Shown here piece by piece: positions 1-5,343 of a stretch of DNA of 6,755 bases; the first letter of the stretch is position 1; each line of letters starts with the position of its first letter. The notes under the pieces were generated by a model that ran no database searches, was not told the DNA's origin, and was given only the letters and a program-made list of their open reading frames with translations. Origin of the DNA: Desulfobacterales bacterium (lineage in GTDB: Bacteria; Desulfobacterota; Desulfobacteria; Desulfobacterales; C00003060); the NCBI GenBank assembly GCA_030668505.1, contig DAOUTV010000097.1:1-6755 (forward strand), written 5' to 3'. A program made the translations under genes and the position numbers.

Positions 1-10
1 GACCACGCCG

Positions 11-167
11 GCCGACTTCGCCTTAGTAGCCTTGGCTACGAGCCGACTTCGCGCTCCGTCGCCATAGCGGCTTTGGCGCGTCGGAGACCAAAGCACTGGC
101 TGCGAGCCGACTTCGCCATAGTAGCCTCGGCTACGAGCCGACTTCGCCATAGTAGCCTCGGCTACGA
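11..167. repeat. Tandem array of 31-bp palindromic repeat units
   Basis: Units start at 11, 42, 106 and 137, each with GCCGACTTCG. The units at 106-136 and 137-167 are identical over 31 bp; the unit at 11-41 differs from them at only two positions (TTAG for ATAG and TTGG for TCGG). Each of these three contains the hairpin GTAGCC-NN-GGCTAC. The second unit (42-105) is expanded: its centre holds a different imperfect palindrome, with CTCCGTCGCC opposed to GGCGCGTCGGAG. The array is non-coding and continues close to the left window edge, so it may be longer than seen here. Function is unknown; the high internal identity suggests recent duplication by slippage or recombination. Confidence 0.85.
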
Positions 168-199
168 CGGCTGAACGGCTGAACGGCTGAACGGCTGAA
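168..199. repeat. Four perfect CGGCTGAA tandem repeats
   Basis: Four exact copies of the 8-mer CGGCTGAA run directly from the end of the 31-bp array. A fifth copy is not present; the run breaks into AAAGGCG. This is a simple-sequence tract prone to copy-number change, and no ORF crosses it convincingly. Confidence 0.9.
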
Positions 200-213
200 A
201 AGGCGTGCACATT

Positions 214-257
214 AACTTTAGCTCACTTTAGACACTTTAGTTCACTTTAGACACTTC
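214..257. repeat. CACTTTAG short direct repeats
   Basis: CACTTTAG occurs at 224-231, 233-240 and 243-250, with degenerate copies at 214-221 (AACTTTAG) and 252-257 (CACTTC). The spacing alternates 9 and 10 nt, so the higher-order period is 19 nt. It lies about 80 nt before the TPR gene start. It could be slippage-derived filler or a cluster of protein-binding sites; the sequence alone does not decide. Confidence 0.7.
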
Positions 258-322
258 TTTTTGTTGAACACAGCAACAATGTTCTGCCTGAAAAAACACG
301 AAGTTAGCGCTAAGCGCCTAAT

Positions 323-329
323 AAGGAGG
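323..329 (+). promoter_or_regulatory. Ribosome binding site fixing the GTG start of the TPR gene
   Basis: AAGGAGG is a near-perfect Shine-Dalgarno match six nt before the GTG at 336. The upstream in-frame TTG/ATG codons at 261 and 279 have no comparable site, so this site decides the start. Confidence 0.85.
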
Positions 330-335
330 GGTACA

Positions 336-1052
336 GTGGCCAGGAAGAAACGGATTTCGAGAAAAAAACTCTTAAAAGAGCCGGATGAGTTTCTAACCTT
401 TTCGGCCAGGGCCATCAGGTTTGTAGTCGATAATCAAAGGCCTGTTTTTGGTATCTTGATCGGGGTGGTTGTCGTTGTCTTGGCTTTTGCCGGGTTCAGG
501 TATTTTTCAAACCTGTCCGAACGGAAGGCGTATGCCATGTTCGAACAGGGGCGTATGCACTATATGGCTGAAAATTCACAGGACACCAAAGCGCCGGAGC
601 AGGAAAAAGCTGCCGAGCAATTTGAAAAGGTAATCACAAAATACCCGTCAACCGATGCAGCGCGGTTCAGTCTACTCATCTATGCAGACATGAGCTACCA
701 AAATGGTGACTACCAGAGGGCCATTGAACTGTATCAAAAGGCACTCGATGCTTTTTCAGGGGAAGGCTCTATTCAAAAGCTTATATGGAACGGCCTTGCA
801 TATGCCTATGAAGCCCAAAAAGACTACAAGTCCGCCGCGGAATACTTTCAGAGGATAACAGAGACTCAAGATAAATTCATCAAGGGGGATGCCTGCTACA
901 ATCTCGGACGTACTATGGATGCCCTGAATCATCAAGAAAAGGCCCTTGAAGCTTACAACAAGGTGGTGCAGGCCCATCCTGACTCGGTCGGTTTCAAGAT
1001 CGCAAATGAGAAGGTGCTCCGTCTGAAGGGTGCTACAGAGGCTTCGGAATAG
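336..1052 (+). CDS. Membrane-anchored tetratricopeptide repeat protein (YfgM-like)
   Basis: The predicted protein has 238 residues from the GTG start. The N-terminus is strongly basic (ARKKRISRKK), followed by one hydrophobic segment at about residues 36-57 (PVFGILIGVVVVVLAFAG), giving an N-in, single-pass topology with the rest in the periplasm. The soluble part carries TPR-like helix pairs at about residues 88-104 (partial), 109-140, 147-178 and 184-216, with typical patterns such as GDYQRAIELYQKAL, KDYKSAAEYFQRI and EKALEAYNKVVQAHPDS. This layout matches the YfgM/TPR_21 type of anchored TPR protein, which in E. coli contacts the Sec translocon and periplasmic chaperones; a scaffold role here is inferred. 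The gene ends 17 bp before the acyl-CoA ligase gene on the same strand, suggesting cotranscription. No clear sigma-70 promoter was found upstream, where the region is repeat-rich. The family assignment is moderate; the TM-plus-TPR architecture is clear. Confidence 0.88.
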   Translation: MARKKRISRKKLLKEPDEFLTFSARAIRFVVDNQRPVFGILIGVVVVVLAFAGFRYFSNLSERKAYAMFEQGRMHYMAENSQDTKAPEQEKAAEQFEKVITKYPSTDAARFSLLIYADMSYQNGDYQRAIELYQKALDAFSGEGSIQKLIWNGLAYAYEAQKDYKSAAEYFQRITETQDKFIKGDACYNLGRTMDALNHQEKALEAYNKVVQAHPDSVGFKIANEKVLRLKGATEASE

Positions 1053-1069
1053 TATGGGAGATATGGCTC

Positions 1070-2371
1070 GTGATCTATGATGAAGAGTTTGAGACCCTGC
1101 CACGGGAAGCCCTGGAAGCCATACAGCTAAAACGGCTTCAGCGCGTAGTTGAAAAGGTTTACGCCACAGTTCCATTCTATAAGAAGGCGTTTGATGAAAA
1201 GGGGGTCAAGCCAGACGATATCAGGTCCCTTGAGGACCTGCAAAAGCTCCCCTTTACCATGAAACAGGATTTGCGGGATAATTATCCATTTGCCATGTTT
1301 GCCACGCCCATGCAAAATGTGGTGCGCATCCACGCCTCCTCCGGTACCACCGGGAAACCAACTGTTGTGGGTTACACCCGCCGGGACATTGACACATGGT
1401 CAGAGCTTATGGCTCGTACCCTGGCGGCTGCAGGCACGCACAAGGGAGACATTGTCCACAATGCCTATGGCTATGGGCTCTTTACCGGCGGCCTGGGCTT
1501 TCACTATGGCACAGAGCGATTAGGGGCATCGGTTATTCCAGTCTCCGGCGGCAATACAAAGCGACAGGTGTTGTTGATGAAAGACTTTGGCCCAACGGTA
1601 CTGACCTGCACCCCTTCTTATGCCCTTCGCCTGGCAGAGGTGGCCGACGACGAGGGCGTCGATTTCAAATCGCTGAAGTTCAAGGTGGGCGTTTTTGGTG
1701 CAGAGCCCTGGAGTGAAAACATGCGCTGGGAGATTGAAAAAAAGCTCGGCCTCGATGCAGTAGACATCTTCGGTCTGAGCGAGATTATAGGACCGGGGGT
1801 TGCGGTCGAATGTGTGGAGGCCAAACAAGGTCTCCATATCTTTGAAGATCATTTTATTCCAGAGGTTATTGATCCGGAAACAGGCCAGGTGCTTCCGTAC
1901 GGGGAACCGGGAGAACTTGTCTTTACCACACTCACCAAAGAAGCCTTCCCGTTGATTCGGTATCGGACACGGGACCTTTCCACGCTGTATCGCGAGCCCT
2001 GCAAATGCGGCAGGACACTGGTTCGCATGGGACGCATCACTGGACGCTCCGATGATATGCTGATCATTCGGGGGGTGAACGTATTTCCCTCGCAGATAGA
2101 AAGTGTGCTGATGGCAAGAAAGGATGTGGCCCCGTACTACCTGTTGATCGTTGAGCGAAAAGGGCGCATGGACAGCTTGGGGGTGGATGTTGAGATCAAC
2201 GAAGACGTCTTCTCTGGTGACGTGAAGGACCTTCAGCCCAAAGAACGAGAGATTGAAAAGGATATAAAAGACATGCTTGGGGTCTCGTGCAAGGTTCGCC
2301 TGAAGGCACCCAAAACCATCCAGCGAAGTGAGGGAAAGGCCGAAAGGGTTATAGACAAGCGTAAGCTATAG
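1070..2371 (+). CDS. paaK: Phenylacetate-CoA ligase (PaaK family, AMP-forming)
   Basis: This 433-residue protein is of normal full length for the PaaK family. It would convert phenylacetate or a related aryl acid, ATP and CoA to the acyl-CoA, AMP and PPi in the cytoplasm, feeding aromatic compound or aromatic amino acid degradation. The N-terminus (YDEEFETLPREALEAIQLKR) is typical of the family. The phosphate-binding loop SSGTTGKPT is at 90-98, the adenylate motif FGLSE at 234-238, RTRD at 299-302, the paired cysteines CKCGR at 311-315, and the hinge region GRSDDMLIIRGVNVFP at 325-340. The C-terminal domain carries the expected lysine in RSEGKAERV (K423). The start is GTG; GGGAG at 1056-1060 serves as the RBS, and the ATG at 1063 is out of frame and hits a stop after five codons. 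The exact aryl substrate cannot be read from sequence; indoleacetate or phenylacetate from keto-acid oxidation is possible. Confidence 0.95.
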   Translation: MIYDEEFETLPREALEAIQLKRLQRVVEKVYATVPFYKKAFDEKGVKPDDIRSLEDLQKLPFTMKQDLRDNYPFAMFATPMQNVVRIHASSGTTGKPTVVGYTRRDIDTWSELMARTLAAAGTHKGDIVHNAYGYGLFTGGLGFHYGTERLGASVIPVSGGNTKRQVLLMKDFGPTVLTCTPSYALRLAEVADDEGVDFKSLKFKVGVFGAEPWSENMRWEIEKKLGLDAVDIFGLSEIIGPGVAVECVEAKQGLHIFEDHFIPEVIDPETGQVLPYGEPGELVFTTLTKEAFPLIRYRTRDLSTLYREPCKCGRTLVRMGRITGRSDDMLIIRGVNVFPSQIESVLMARKDVAPYYLLIVERKGRMDSLGVDVEINEDVFSGDVKDLQPKEREIEKDIKDMLGVSCKVRLKAPKTIQRSEGKAERVIDKRKL

Positions 2372-2384
2372 GATTATTGATTGA

Positions 2385-2525
2385 TGGTCTCGTAAAAACT
2401 CTTTTCACCGGTCATTGCGAGGAGCGAAGCGACAAAGCAATCTCGTGATTTCAAACGGTTACCACAAATGAGATTGCTTCGCTACGCTCGCAATGACATC
2501 AAGAGGGACTCTTTACGAGACCGTC
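2385..2525. mobile_element. MITE-like palindromic element 1 (about 141 bp)
   Basis: The termini are inverted: GGTCTCGTAAA at 2386-2396 matches the reverse complement of TTTACGAGACC at 2512-2522. Inside lies a second inverted pair: 2413-2444 (CATTGCGAGGAGCGAAGCGA onward) against 2470-2495 (GAGATTGCTTCGCTACGCTC onward), so nearly the whole element can fold into one long hairpin. It encodes no protein. The inner arm is a repeat type widespread in bacterial intergenic regions. It starts 13 bp after the paaK stop and lies between convergent genes, so it may also end transcription. Non-autonomous mobility is inferred from the inverted termini and flanking direct repeats. Confidence 0.7.
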
Positions 2526-2533
2526 TTGATTGA

Positions 2534-2664
2534 TGGCTTCGTAAAAAGTCGTCACTCCGGTGAAAACCGGAGTCCAGAGCCTTTTTAACTATCTGAATAG
2601 ACTGGATTCCGGCTTTCGCCGGAATGACAAAAAATGGGATTTTTCGACTTTTTACGAGATCATT
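2534..2664. mobile_element. MITE-like palindromic element 2 (about 131 bp)
   Basis: The termini share TCGTAAAAAGTCG (2539-2551) as a perfect 13-bp inverted repeat with CGACTTTTTACGA (2645-2657), and the left end resembles that of element 1 (GATGG followed by TCGTAAAAA). Inside are two inverted 27-bp modules, 2551-2577 and 2602-2628, each a hairpin by itself: CTCCGGT-GAAA-ACCGGAG at 2555-2572 and ATTCCGGC-TTTC-GCCGGAAT at 2606-2625. It has no ORF. The hairpin module resembles a REP-like family common in deltaproteobacterial intergenic regions. The first hairpin is followed by CTTTTTAA a few nt later and might aid termination of paaK transcripts. Confidence 0.7.
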
Positions 2665-2673
2665 TTGATTGAG

Positions 2674-2688
2674 GATTTTAGATTTTAG
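2674..2688. repeat. GATTTTA direct duplication
   Basis: GATTTTA occurs twice in tandem (2674-2680 and 2681-2687), just past the last TTGATTGA copy and next to the stop codon end of the deacetylase gene. It is a minor AT-rich repeat with no assigned function. Confidence 0.5.
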
Positions 2689-2698
2689 TATCCGGTTT

Positions 2699-3745
2699 CT
2701 ATAACGAGGGCCAATAGGGCCTTTGAACCTGAATCACCTTGTCAACTACAGGGGGCACCGCCCCCTTCTCAAAGGCCTCCAATTCGCCGACTGTCAAGAT
2801 GCTATCCCCGACCAACTCCTTTAGGACAGCCCTTGCCGACTCTCTGAGCCCCGTGAGATTATAGCCTCCCTCCAAGGTAACAGCCACCCTTCCGGAAGCG
2901 TATCTCTCGGCAAGATCCATGATCTGACGCGTCATGGCCGCATAGCCCTTTGGTGTTACATACATCCCCCCGAGGGGATCATCCACGTATGTGTCAAAAC
3001 CAGCGGAAATAAAGATAAATTCGGGTTTGAAGGCACTCACTATAGGGTAAAGGATCTGCTTGAAGATCTTGCAAAAGTCGCTGTCCCCGTATCCCGGCGA
3101 CAGGGGAACATTGACGATTGAACCCATAGCATCCCCGTGGCCGACTTGCTCCAGGCTTCCTGTTCCAGGATAGTGGGGGTATTGGTGGGTGGAAAAATAA
3201 AGGACATCCGGATCTTTATAGAAAGTCCTCTGGGTGGCATTGCCATGGTGCAAATCCCAGTCCACGATTAAGACTTTCTGTACGCCATGGTTATTCATGG
3301 CATAGCGGGCACCCAGAGCCACATTATTGAAAAGACAAAACCCCATGGCCCGATCCTTCTCTGCATGATGCCCCGGAGGCCTGACTAAAGCAAAACCATT
3401 TTCTACGGTGCCGTCAAAGATCTTGTCCACGAGGGAAAACAGGCCGCCCACTGCTAATATTGCAGCCTGATATGAAAGTGGTGTGGTCTGCGTATCAGGA
3501 TCAAGCGACACATGAGCTTTGCCATCAGTCCCTGCCACCCTTTCGATATAGGCGTGGCTGTGGACCAAGGATAGTTCCTCGTGGGTAGCAGGGCGAGGCG
3601 ATATGGACACGAATTGTCCCTCCATATCCGCATCGTCCAGCATGTTATAAATGACCTCGAGGCGTTGCGGGCTTTCAACATGGGGAAAACCGACAAGGTG
3701 TTCTTTGTAAAGATCGTGGCGAACAATGCCTGTTTTTGACGGCAT
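2699..3745 (-). CDS. Histone deacetylase family / AcuC-like zinc deacetylase
   Basis: The 348-residue protein matches the arginase-like deacetylase fold of the HDAC/AcuC/acetylpolyamine amidohydrolase superfamily. Zn-dependent deacetylation of an acetyl-lysine protein or acetylated small amine in the cytoplasm is expected. Visible active-site elements, by analogy with HDAC8: the His pair in RPPGHHAE (H126, H127), the DWDLHHGN motif with zinc ligands D164 and H166, the third ligand D251 in SAGFDTYVDDPLGG, and the catalytic tyrosine Y295 in LEGGYNL. Nothing catalytic is missing and length is normal. The DDPLGG stretch resembles class II HDAC-type bacterial enzymes. There is no signal peptide. 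AGGAG (3753-3757 on the plus strand) lies 7 nt before ATG, supporting the start. The gene converges on paaK. The substrate cannot be told from sequence; no acetoin genes are nearby, so the acuC name is not applied. Confidence 0.93.
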   Translation of the reverse strand: MPSKTGIVRHDLYKEHLVGFPHVESPQRLEVIYNMLDDADMEGQFVSISPRPATHEELSLVHSHAYIERVAGTDGKAHVSLDPDTQTTPLSYQAAILAVGGLFSLVDKIFDGTVENGFALVRPPGHHAEKDRAMGFCLFNNVALGARYAMNNHGVQKVLIVDWDLHHGNATQRTFYKDPDVLYFSTHQYPHYPGTGSLEQVGHGDAMGSIVNVPLSPGYGDSDFCKIFKQILYPIVSAFKPEFIFISAGFDTYVDDPLGGMYVTPKGYAAMTRQIMDLAERYASGRVAVTLEGGYNLTGLRESARAVLKELVGDSILTVGELEAFEKGAVPPVVDKVIQVQRPYWPSL

Positions 3746-3926
3746 GGGCTCTCTCCTAATGGTAGCAATTCATGAATCCCAAAATGGCTCACAGGAGTGA
3801 GTAAAATCCGGCCTTTTTCAAAAAGCTATACTCTTACGATACACTTCAGTAGTGTCCAAGATAATATGATTTCTACTGAGACGGCTGTGTCGCTGTAGAC
3901 ATTCATAGGGGGAGAGTCTAAACTTA

Positions 3927-3996
3927 TTGGAGTATTGGAGTGCTGGAGTGTTGGTTATTCTGTTTTCTCCACTACTCCAACACTCCATTACTCCAA
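3927..3996. repeat. Long inverted repeat made of TTGGAGTN 8-bp units
   Basis: The left arm (3927-3954) consists of TTGGAGTA, TTGGAGTG, CTGGAGTG, TTGG. The right arm (3973-3996) is its inverse: TACTCCAA, CACTCCAT, TACTCCAA. The arms match over 24 bp with few mismatches and are separated by 18 nt. Both arms are therefore direct tandem repeats and together a palindrome. It has no T-run for a classical terminator. It may be a dispersed repeat family or a multi-site binding region. Confidence 0.8.
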
Positions 3997-4164
3997 GGTC
4001 CCTGTTTAAGTAAATGCAATTTTATCAATATTTACAGCCTGTTCTCGTTATATCGACCATTTGTTTTGGACAAGAATGGATAAACTTAATGTTTTGTGGG
4101 CGTGTGCCCGTGTCGTGGATAAGGAGATGCTTAGGGCTTGCGCAAGGAAAGAAAGGTTCTGTCA

Positions 4165-4178
4165 GTGCCGGCCGGCAC
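4165..4178 (-). terminator. GC-rich palindrome after the small ORF, possible terminator
   Basis: GTGCCGGCCGGCAC is a perfect 14-bp palindrome starting 16 nt beyond the stop of the small minus-strand ORF. In minus-strand RNA it would fold as GTGCC-GGCC-GGCAC, then an interrupted pyrimidine tract (CCTTTCTTTCC) about 8 nt later. Without an immediate U-run, terminator function is uncertain. Confidence 0.35.
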
Positions 4179-4194
4179 CTCTGGGCCTAATCTT

Positions 4195-4317
4195 TCAAGT
4201 GGCACACAACTGGCCGCCACTTTGCTGGTTTGCTTTGGCCACACGCTCCAGAAACTTTTTAAACCAGCCCTTCTTTTTGCTTTGTTTCGATTTTGTTGAA
4301 GTCTTACTTTTTGCCAT
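4195..4317 (-). CDS. Candidate 40-residue basic small protein, unknown function
   Basis: The ORF encodes 40 residues. The N-terminus is lysine/serine rich (MAKSKTSTKSKQSKKK); a probable amphipathic helix follows (GWFKKFLERVAKANQQ, residues 17-32, with W18, F19, F22, L23, V26 on one face); the C-terminus is short with one cysteine (SGGQLCAT). There is no signal peptide or transmembrane segment. The start is supported by GGAG four nt before ATG and an in-frame stop five codons further upstream, so it cannot be longer. A near-consensus sigma-70 promoter lies about 62 nt upstream of the ATG. I do not recognise the family. The charge and amphipathic helix would suit a nucleic-acid- or membrane-associated peptide, but that is inference; it could also be a chance ORF within a non-coding RNA. 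Confidence 0.55.
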   Translation of the reverse strand: MAKSKTSTKSKQSKKKGWFKKFLERVAKANQQSGGQLCAT

Positions 4318-4385
4318 GACTCTCCACTTTTACAAAACGAGTGCTGCAACAAGGTTTACAACACGAGAAAAGCCAATTTCTACAC

Positions 4386-4414
4386 AAAATACTATTATTG
4401 GTGTAAATTGTCAA
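4386..4414 (-). promoter_or_regulatory. Near-consensus sigma-70 promoter for the small ORF
   Basis: Read on the minus strand, TTGACA (4409-4414) is followed after exactly 17 nt by TATTTT (4386-4391). The -35 is perfect and the -10 matches four of six, with the key TA and final T. Transcription would start near 4379 and run about 62 nt to the ATG at 4317. It diverges from the moaB-like gene. Confidence 0.62.
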
Positions 4415-4470
4415 CTCCAAAGAGCCCTTAACGGCTATTGTTCTAGCCTTACAATGTGGAAGTTTTCGGC

Positions 4471-4499
4471 TTGACAATGCTTGGAGAGAAGATTACAGG
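4471..4499 (+). promoter_or_regulatory. Possible promoter of the moaB-like gene
   Basis: TTGACA (4471-4476), then 17 nt, then TACAGG (4494-4499). The -35 is perfect but the -10 is poor (only TA and one further A match). It would place the start about 60 nt before the gene. A small stem GGCTA-TTGTTC-TAGCC lies just upstream at 4433-4448. No molybdenum cofactor riboswitch pattern was recognised in the leader. Confidence 0.3.
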
Positions 4500-4564
4500 A
4501 AATGGTCATTATGACGAACCTTGGATTGCCCATCTCAGTCGCTTAATCCAGGAAGGTATCTACC

Positions 4565-5068
4565 ATGAGTACCAAAGAACATAAGGCCCATGCTCCCAAG
4601 TCGCTTATACTTGCCATTCTGACCGTATCCAGCACCCGCAGCCTTGCCGATGACAAGAGCGGGAACTGGATAAAAAAACGGGCCAAGAAGAAGCACAAAG
4701 TCGTTTTTCACAAAGTTATCCCTGACAATAATGATATCATCGCAGATACGATCCGGACAGTCATTCAGGAGCACGGCCCCCATGTAATCCTGGCAACCGG
4801 AGGCACCGGGATCAGTCATTCTGATGTGACTATCGAGGCAATCCGACCCATGTTCACCAAGGAGCTCACTGCCTTTGGTCCCCTTTTTGCCCAGTTGAGC
4901 TATGAGCAAGTCGACTCGGCCGCTATTCTGTCCCGAGCCACAGCAGGCGTGATCGGTCAAACCCTTGTCTTTTGCATACCCGGCAGCCTCAAGGCTTGCA
5001 AGCTTGCCTGCAAACAACTCATCTTCCCTGAACTAGGGCACCTCGTTAAGCACGTGCAGCAAGCATAG
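4565..5068 (+). CDS. moaB: MoaB/MogA-family molybdenum cofactor biosynthesis protein
   Basis: The 167-residue protein is a complete single-domain MoCF-binding (MogA/MoaB/MoeA-like) protein. The family adenylylates molybdopterin before molybdate insertion, in the cytoplasm, although some MoaB paralogues lack a proven activity. Visible features: opening strand LILAILTVSSTRSLADD (14-30), IPDN (52-55) with one of the conserved acidic residues, the pterin-binding loop ATGGTGISHSDVT (77-89) with D87, FGPLFAQLSYE (104-114), and ILSRATAGVIGQTLVFCIPGS (from 121) with PELGHLVKH near the C-terminus. Two family positions look altered: SSTR where SDTR is more usual, and HSDVT where an Arg commonly precedes the Asp. 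AGGAAGG at 4550-4556 is a good RBS 8 nt before ATG. It stands alone with no other cofactor genes in the window, presumably supplying molybdo- or tungsto-enzymes elsewhere. Confidence 0.92.
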   Translation: MSTKEHKAHAPKSLILAILTVSSTRSLADDKSGNWIKKRAKKKHKVVFHKVIPDNNDIIADTIRTVIQEHGPHVILATGGTGISHSDVTIEAIRPMFTKELTAFGPLFAQLSYEQVDSAAILSRATAGVIGQTLVFCIPGSLKACKLACKQLIFPELGHLVKHVQQA

Positions 5069-5118
5069 TGCCGGTCAATGGATAACCCAAGAGCGCCCTG
5101 TATAGTGATCCGTTTTCC

Positions 5119-5147
5119 TTGACAAACAAGCTGATATTCTCTATAGT
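5119..5147 (+). promoter_or_regulatory. Near-consensus sigma-70 promoter of the beta-helix gene
   Basis: TTGACA (5119-5124), a 17-nt spacer and TATAGT (5142-5147) give a nearly ideal sigma-70 promoter. Transcription would begin near 5154, leaving a leader of about 190 nt. An 8-bp palindrome CTCATGAG (5161-5168) lies close to the expected start and might be an operator. Confidence 0.65.
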
Positions 5148-5186
5148 CCATAAGCAAGTTCTCATGAGTTAAAAGCGGCCCCTCAT

Positions 5187-5270
5187 CTACTTCCGGGGGC
5201 AGCCTAAAGGCCCTGCGACAGTGACTGGGGATCCGATTAAAAGTAGTACAACGTTTCACCCGTATGGGTG
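5187..5270 (+). promoter_or_regulatory. Potentially structured 5' leader
   Basis: The leader contains CTACTT (5187-5192) that could pair with AAGTAG (5241-5246) to close a domain. Inside is a stem GCAGCC-TAAA-GG-CC-CTGC (5199-5216) with a CC bulge, and after it a CACCC-GTAT-GGGTG hairpin (5257-5270). It does not match any riboswitch consensus I could recall, including c-di-GMP-I, cobalamin, glutamine, SAH and Moco. An RNA element is a hypothesis based on the long leader and the nested pairing. Confidence 0.3.
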
Positions 5271-5281
5271 CCCCAAAATTC

Positions 5282-5324
5282 TTGATAACCGCTCAAAGGG
5301 TTAAAGGTCTCAGTTTGATAACCG
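5282..5324 (+). repeat. TTGATAACCG direct repeats before the beta-helix gene
   Basis: TTGATAACCG occurs at 5282-5291 and 5315-5324, 33 nt apart, i.e. about three helical turns, within the leader and upstream of the RBS. The spacing would suit two same-face protein sites, but a chance repeat cannot be excluded. Confidence 0.5.
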
Positions 5325-5343
5325 ACATCTTGAGAGGACTGCG

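Larger units (their letters stand above)
2377..2672. repeat. Three TTGATTGA direct repeats bounding two palindromic elements
   Basis: TTGATTGA occurs at 2377-2384, 2526-2533 and 2665-2672. Each of the two palindromic elements in this gap lies exactly between two copies. The first two copies extend to TTGATTGATGG; the third reads TTGATTGAGG. The pattern fits target-site duplication from successive insertions at one site, although the 8-mer could instead belong to the repeat unit. Confidence 0.75.
3746..4194. other. Intergenic region without a convincing gene
   Basis: Apart from the deacetylase RBS and the inverted repeat at 3927-3996, this stretch contains only short structures: a CTCAC-AGGA-GTGAG hairpin at 3788-3801, and an AT-rich patch at about 4003-4060 with GTAAAT (4010-4015) opposed to ATTTAC (4030-4035). 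No clear -35/-10 pair for the deacetylase gene was found on the minus strand. A plus-strand open frame entering at 4061 lacks an RBS and runs antisense to the small ORF at 4195-4317; it is not called. Confidence 0.6.

Noticed and set aside
304..320. TTAGCGCTAA palindrome before the TPR gene as an operator
   Set aside because: Only 10 bp, adjacent to the RBS, and no promoter placed around it; too weak to claim.
1520..1852. 110-codon minus-strand open frame inside paaK
   Set aside because: Lies wholly within a well-supported ligase gene and shows no protein-like features.
2383..2663. CRISPR-like repeats in the convergent gap
   Set aside because: The repeats are inverted, not direct with regular spacers, and the interiors differ; no cas gene is present.
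4131..4352. 73-codon minus-strand open frame overlapping the 40-residue ORF in another frame
   Set aside because: No RBS and no family-like pattern; the alternative frame has the SD, amphipathic helix and correctly placed promoter.
4061..4474. 137-codon plus-strand open frame
   Set aside because: No RBS, TTG start, unusual composition rich in Cys and Trp, no recognisable domain, and antisense to a better-supported small ORF with its own promoter.
4502..4546. 14-codon leader peptide before the moaB-like gene
   Set aside because: ATG-started frame without RBS and without repeated regulatory codons; most likely chance.
5187..5343. Known riboswitch in the beta-helix leader (c-di-GMP, glutamine or Moco)
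   Set aside because: Short stretches recall such motifs but the conserved cores are absent; retained only as an unclassified structured leader.
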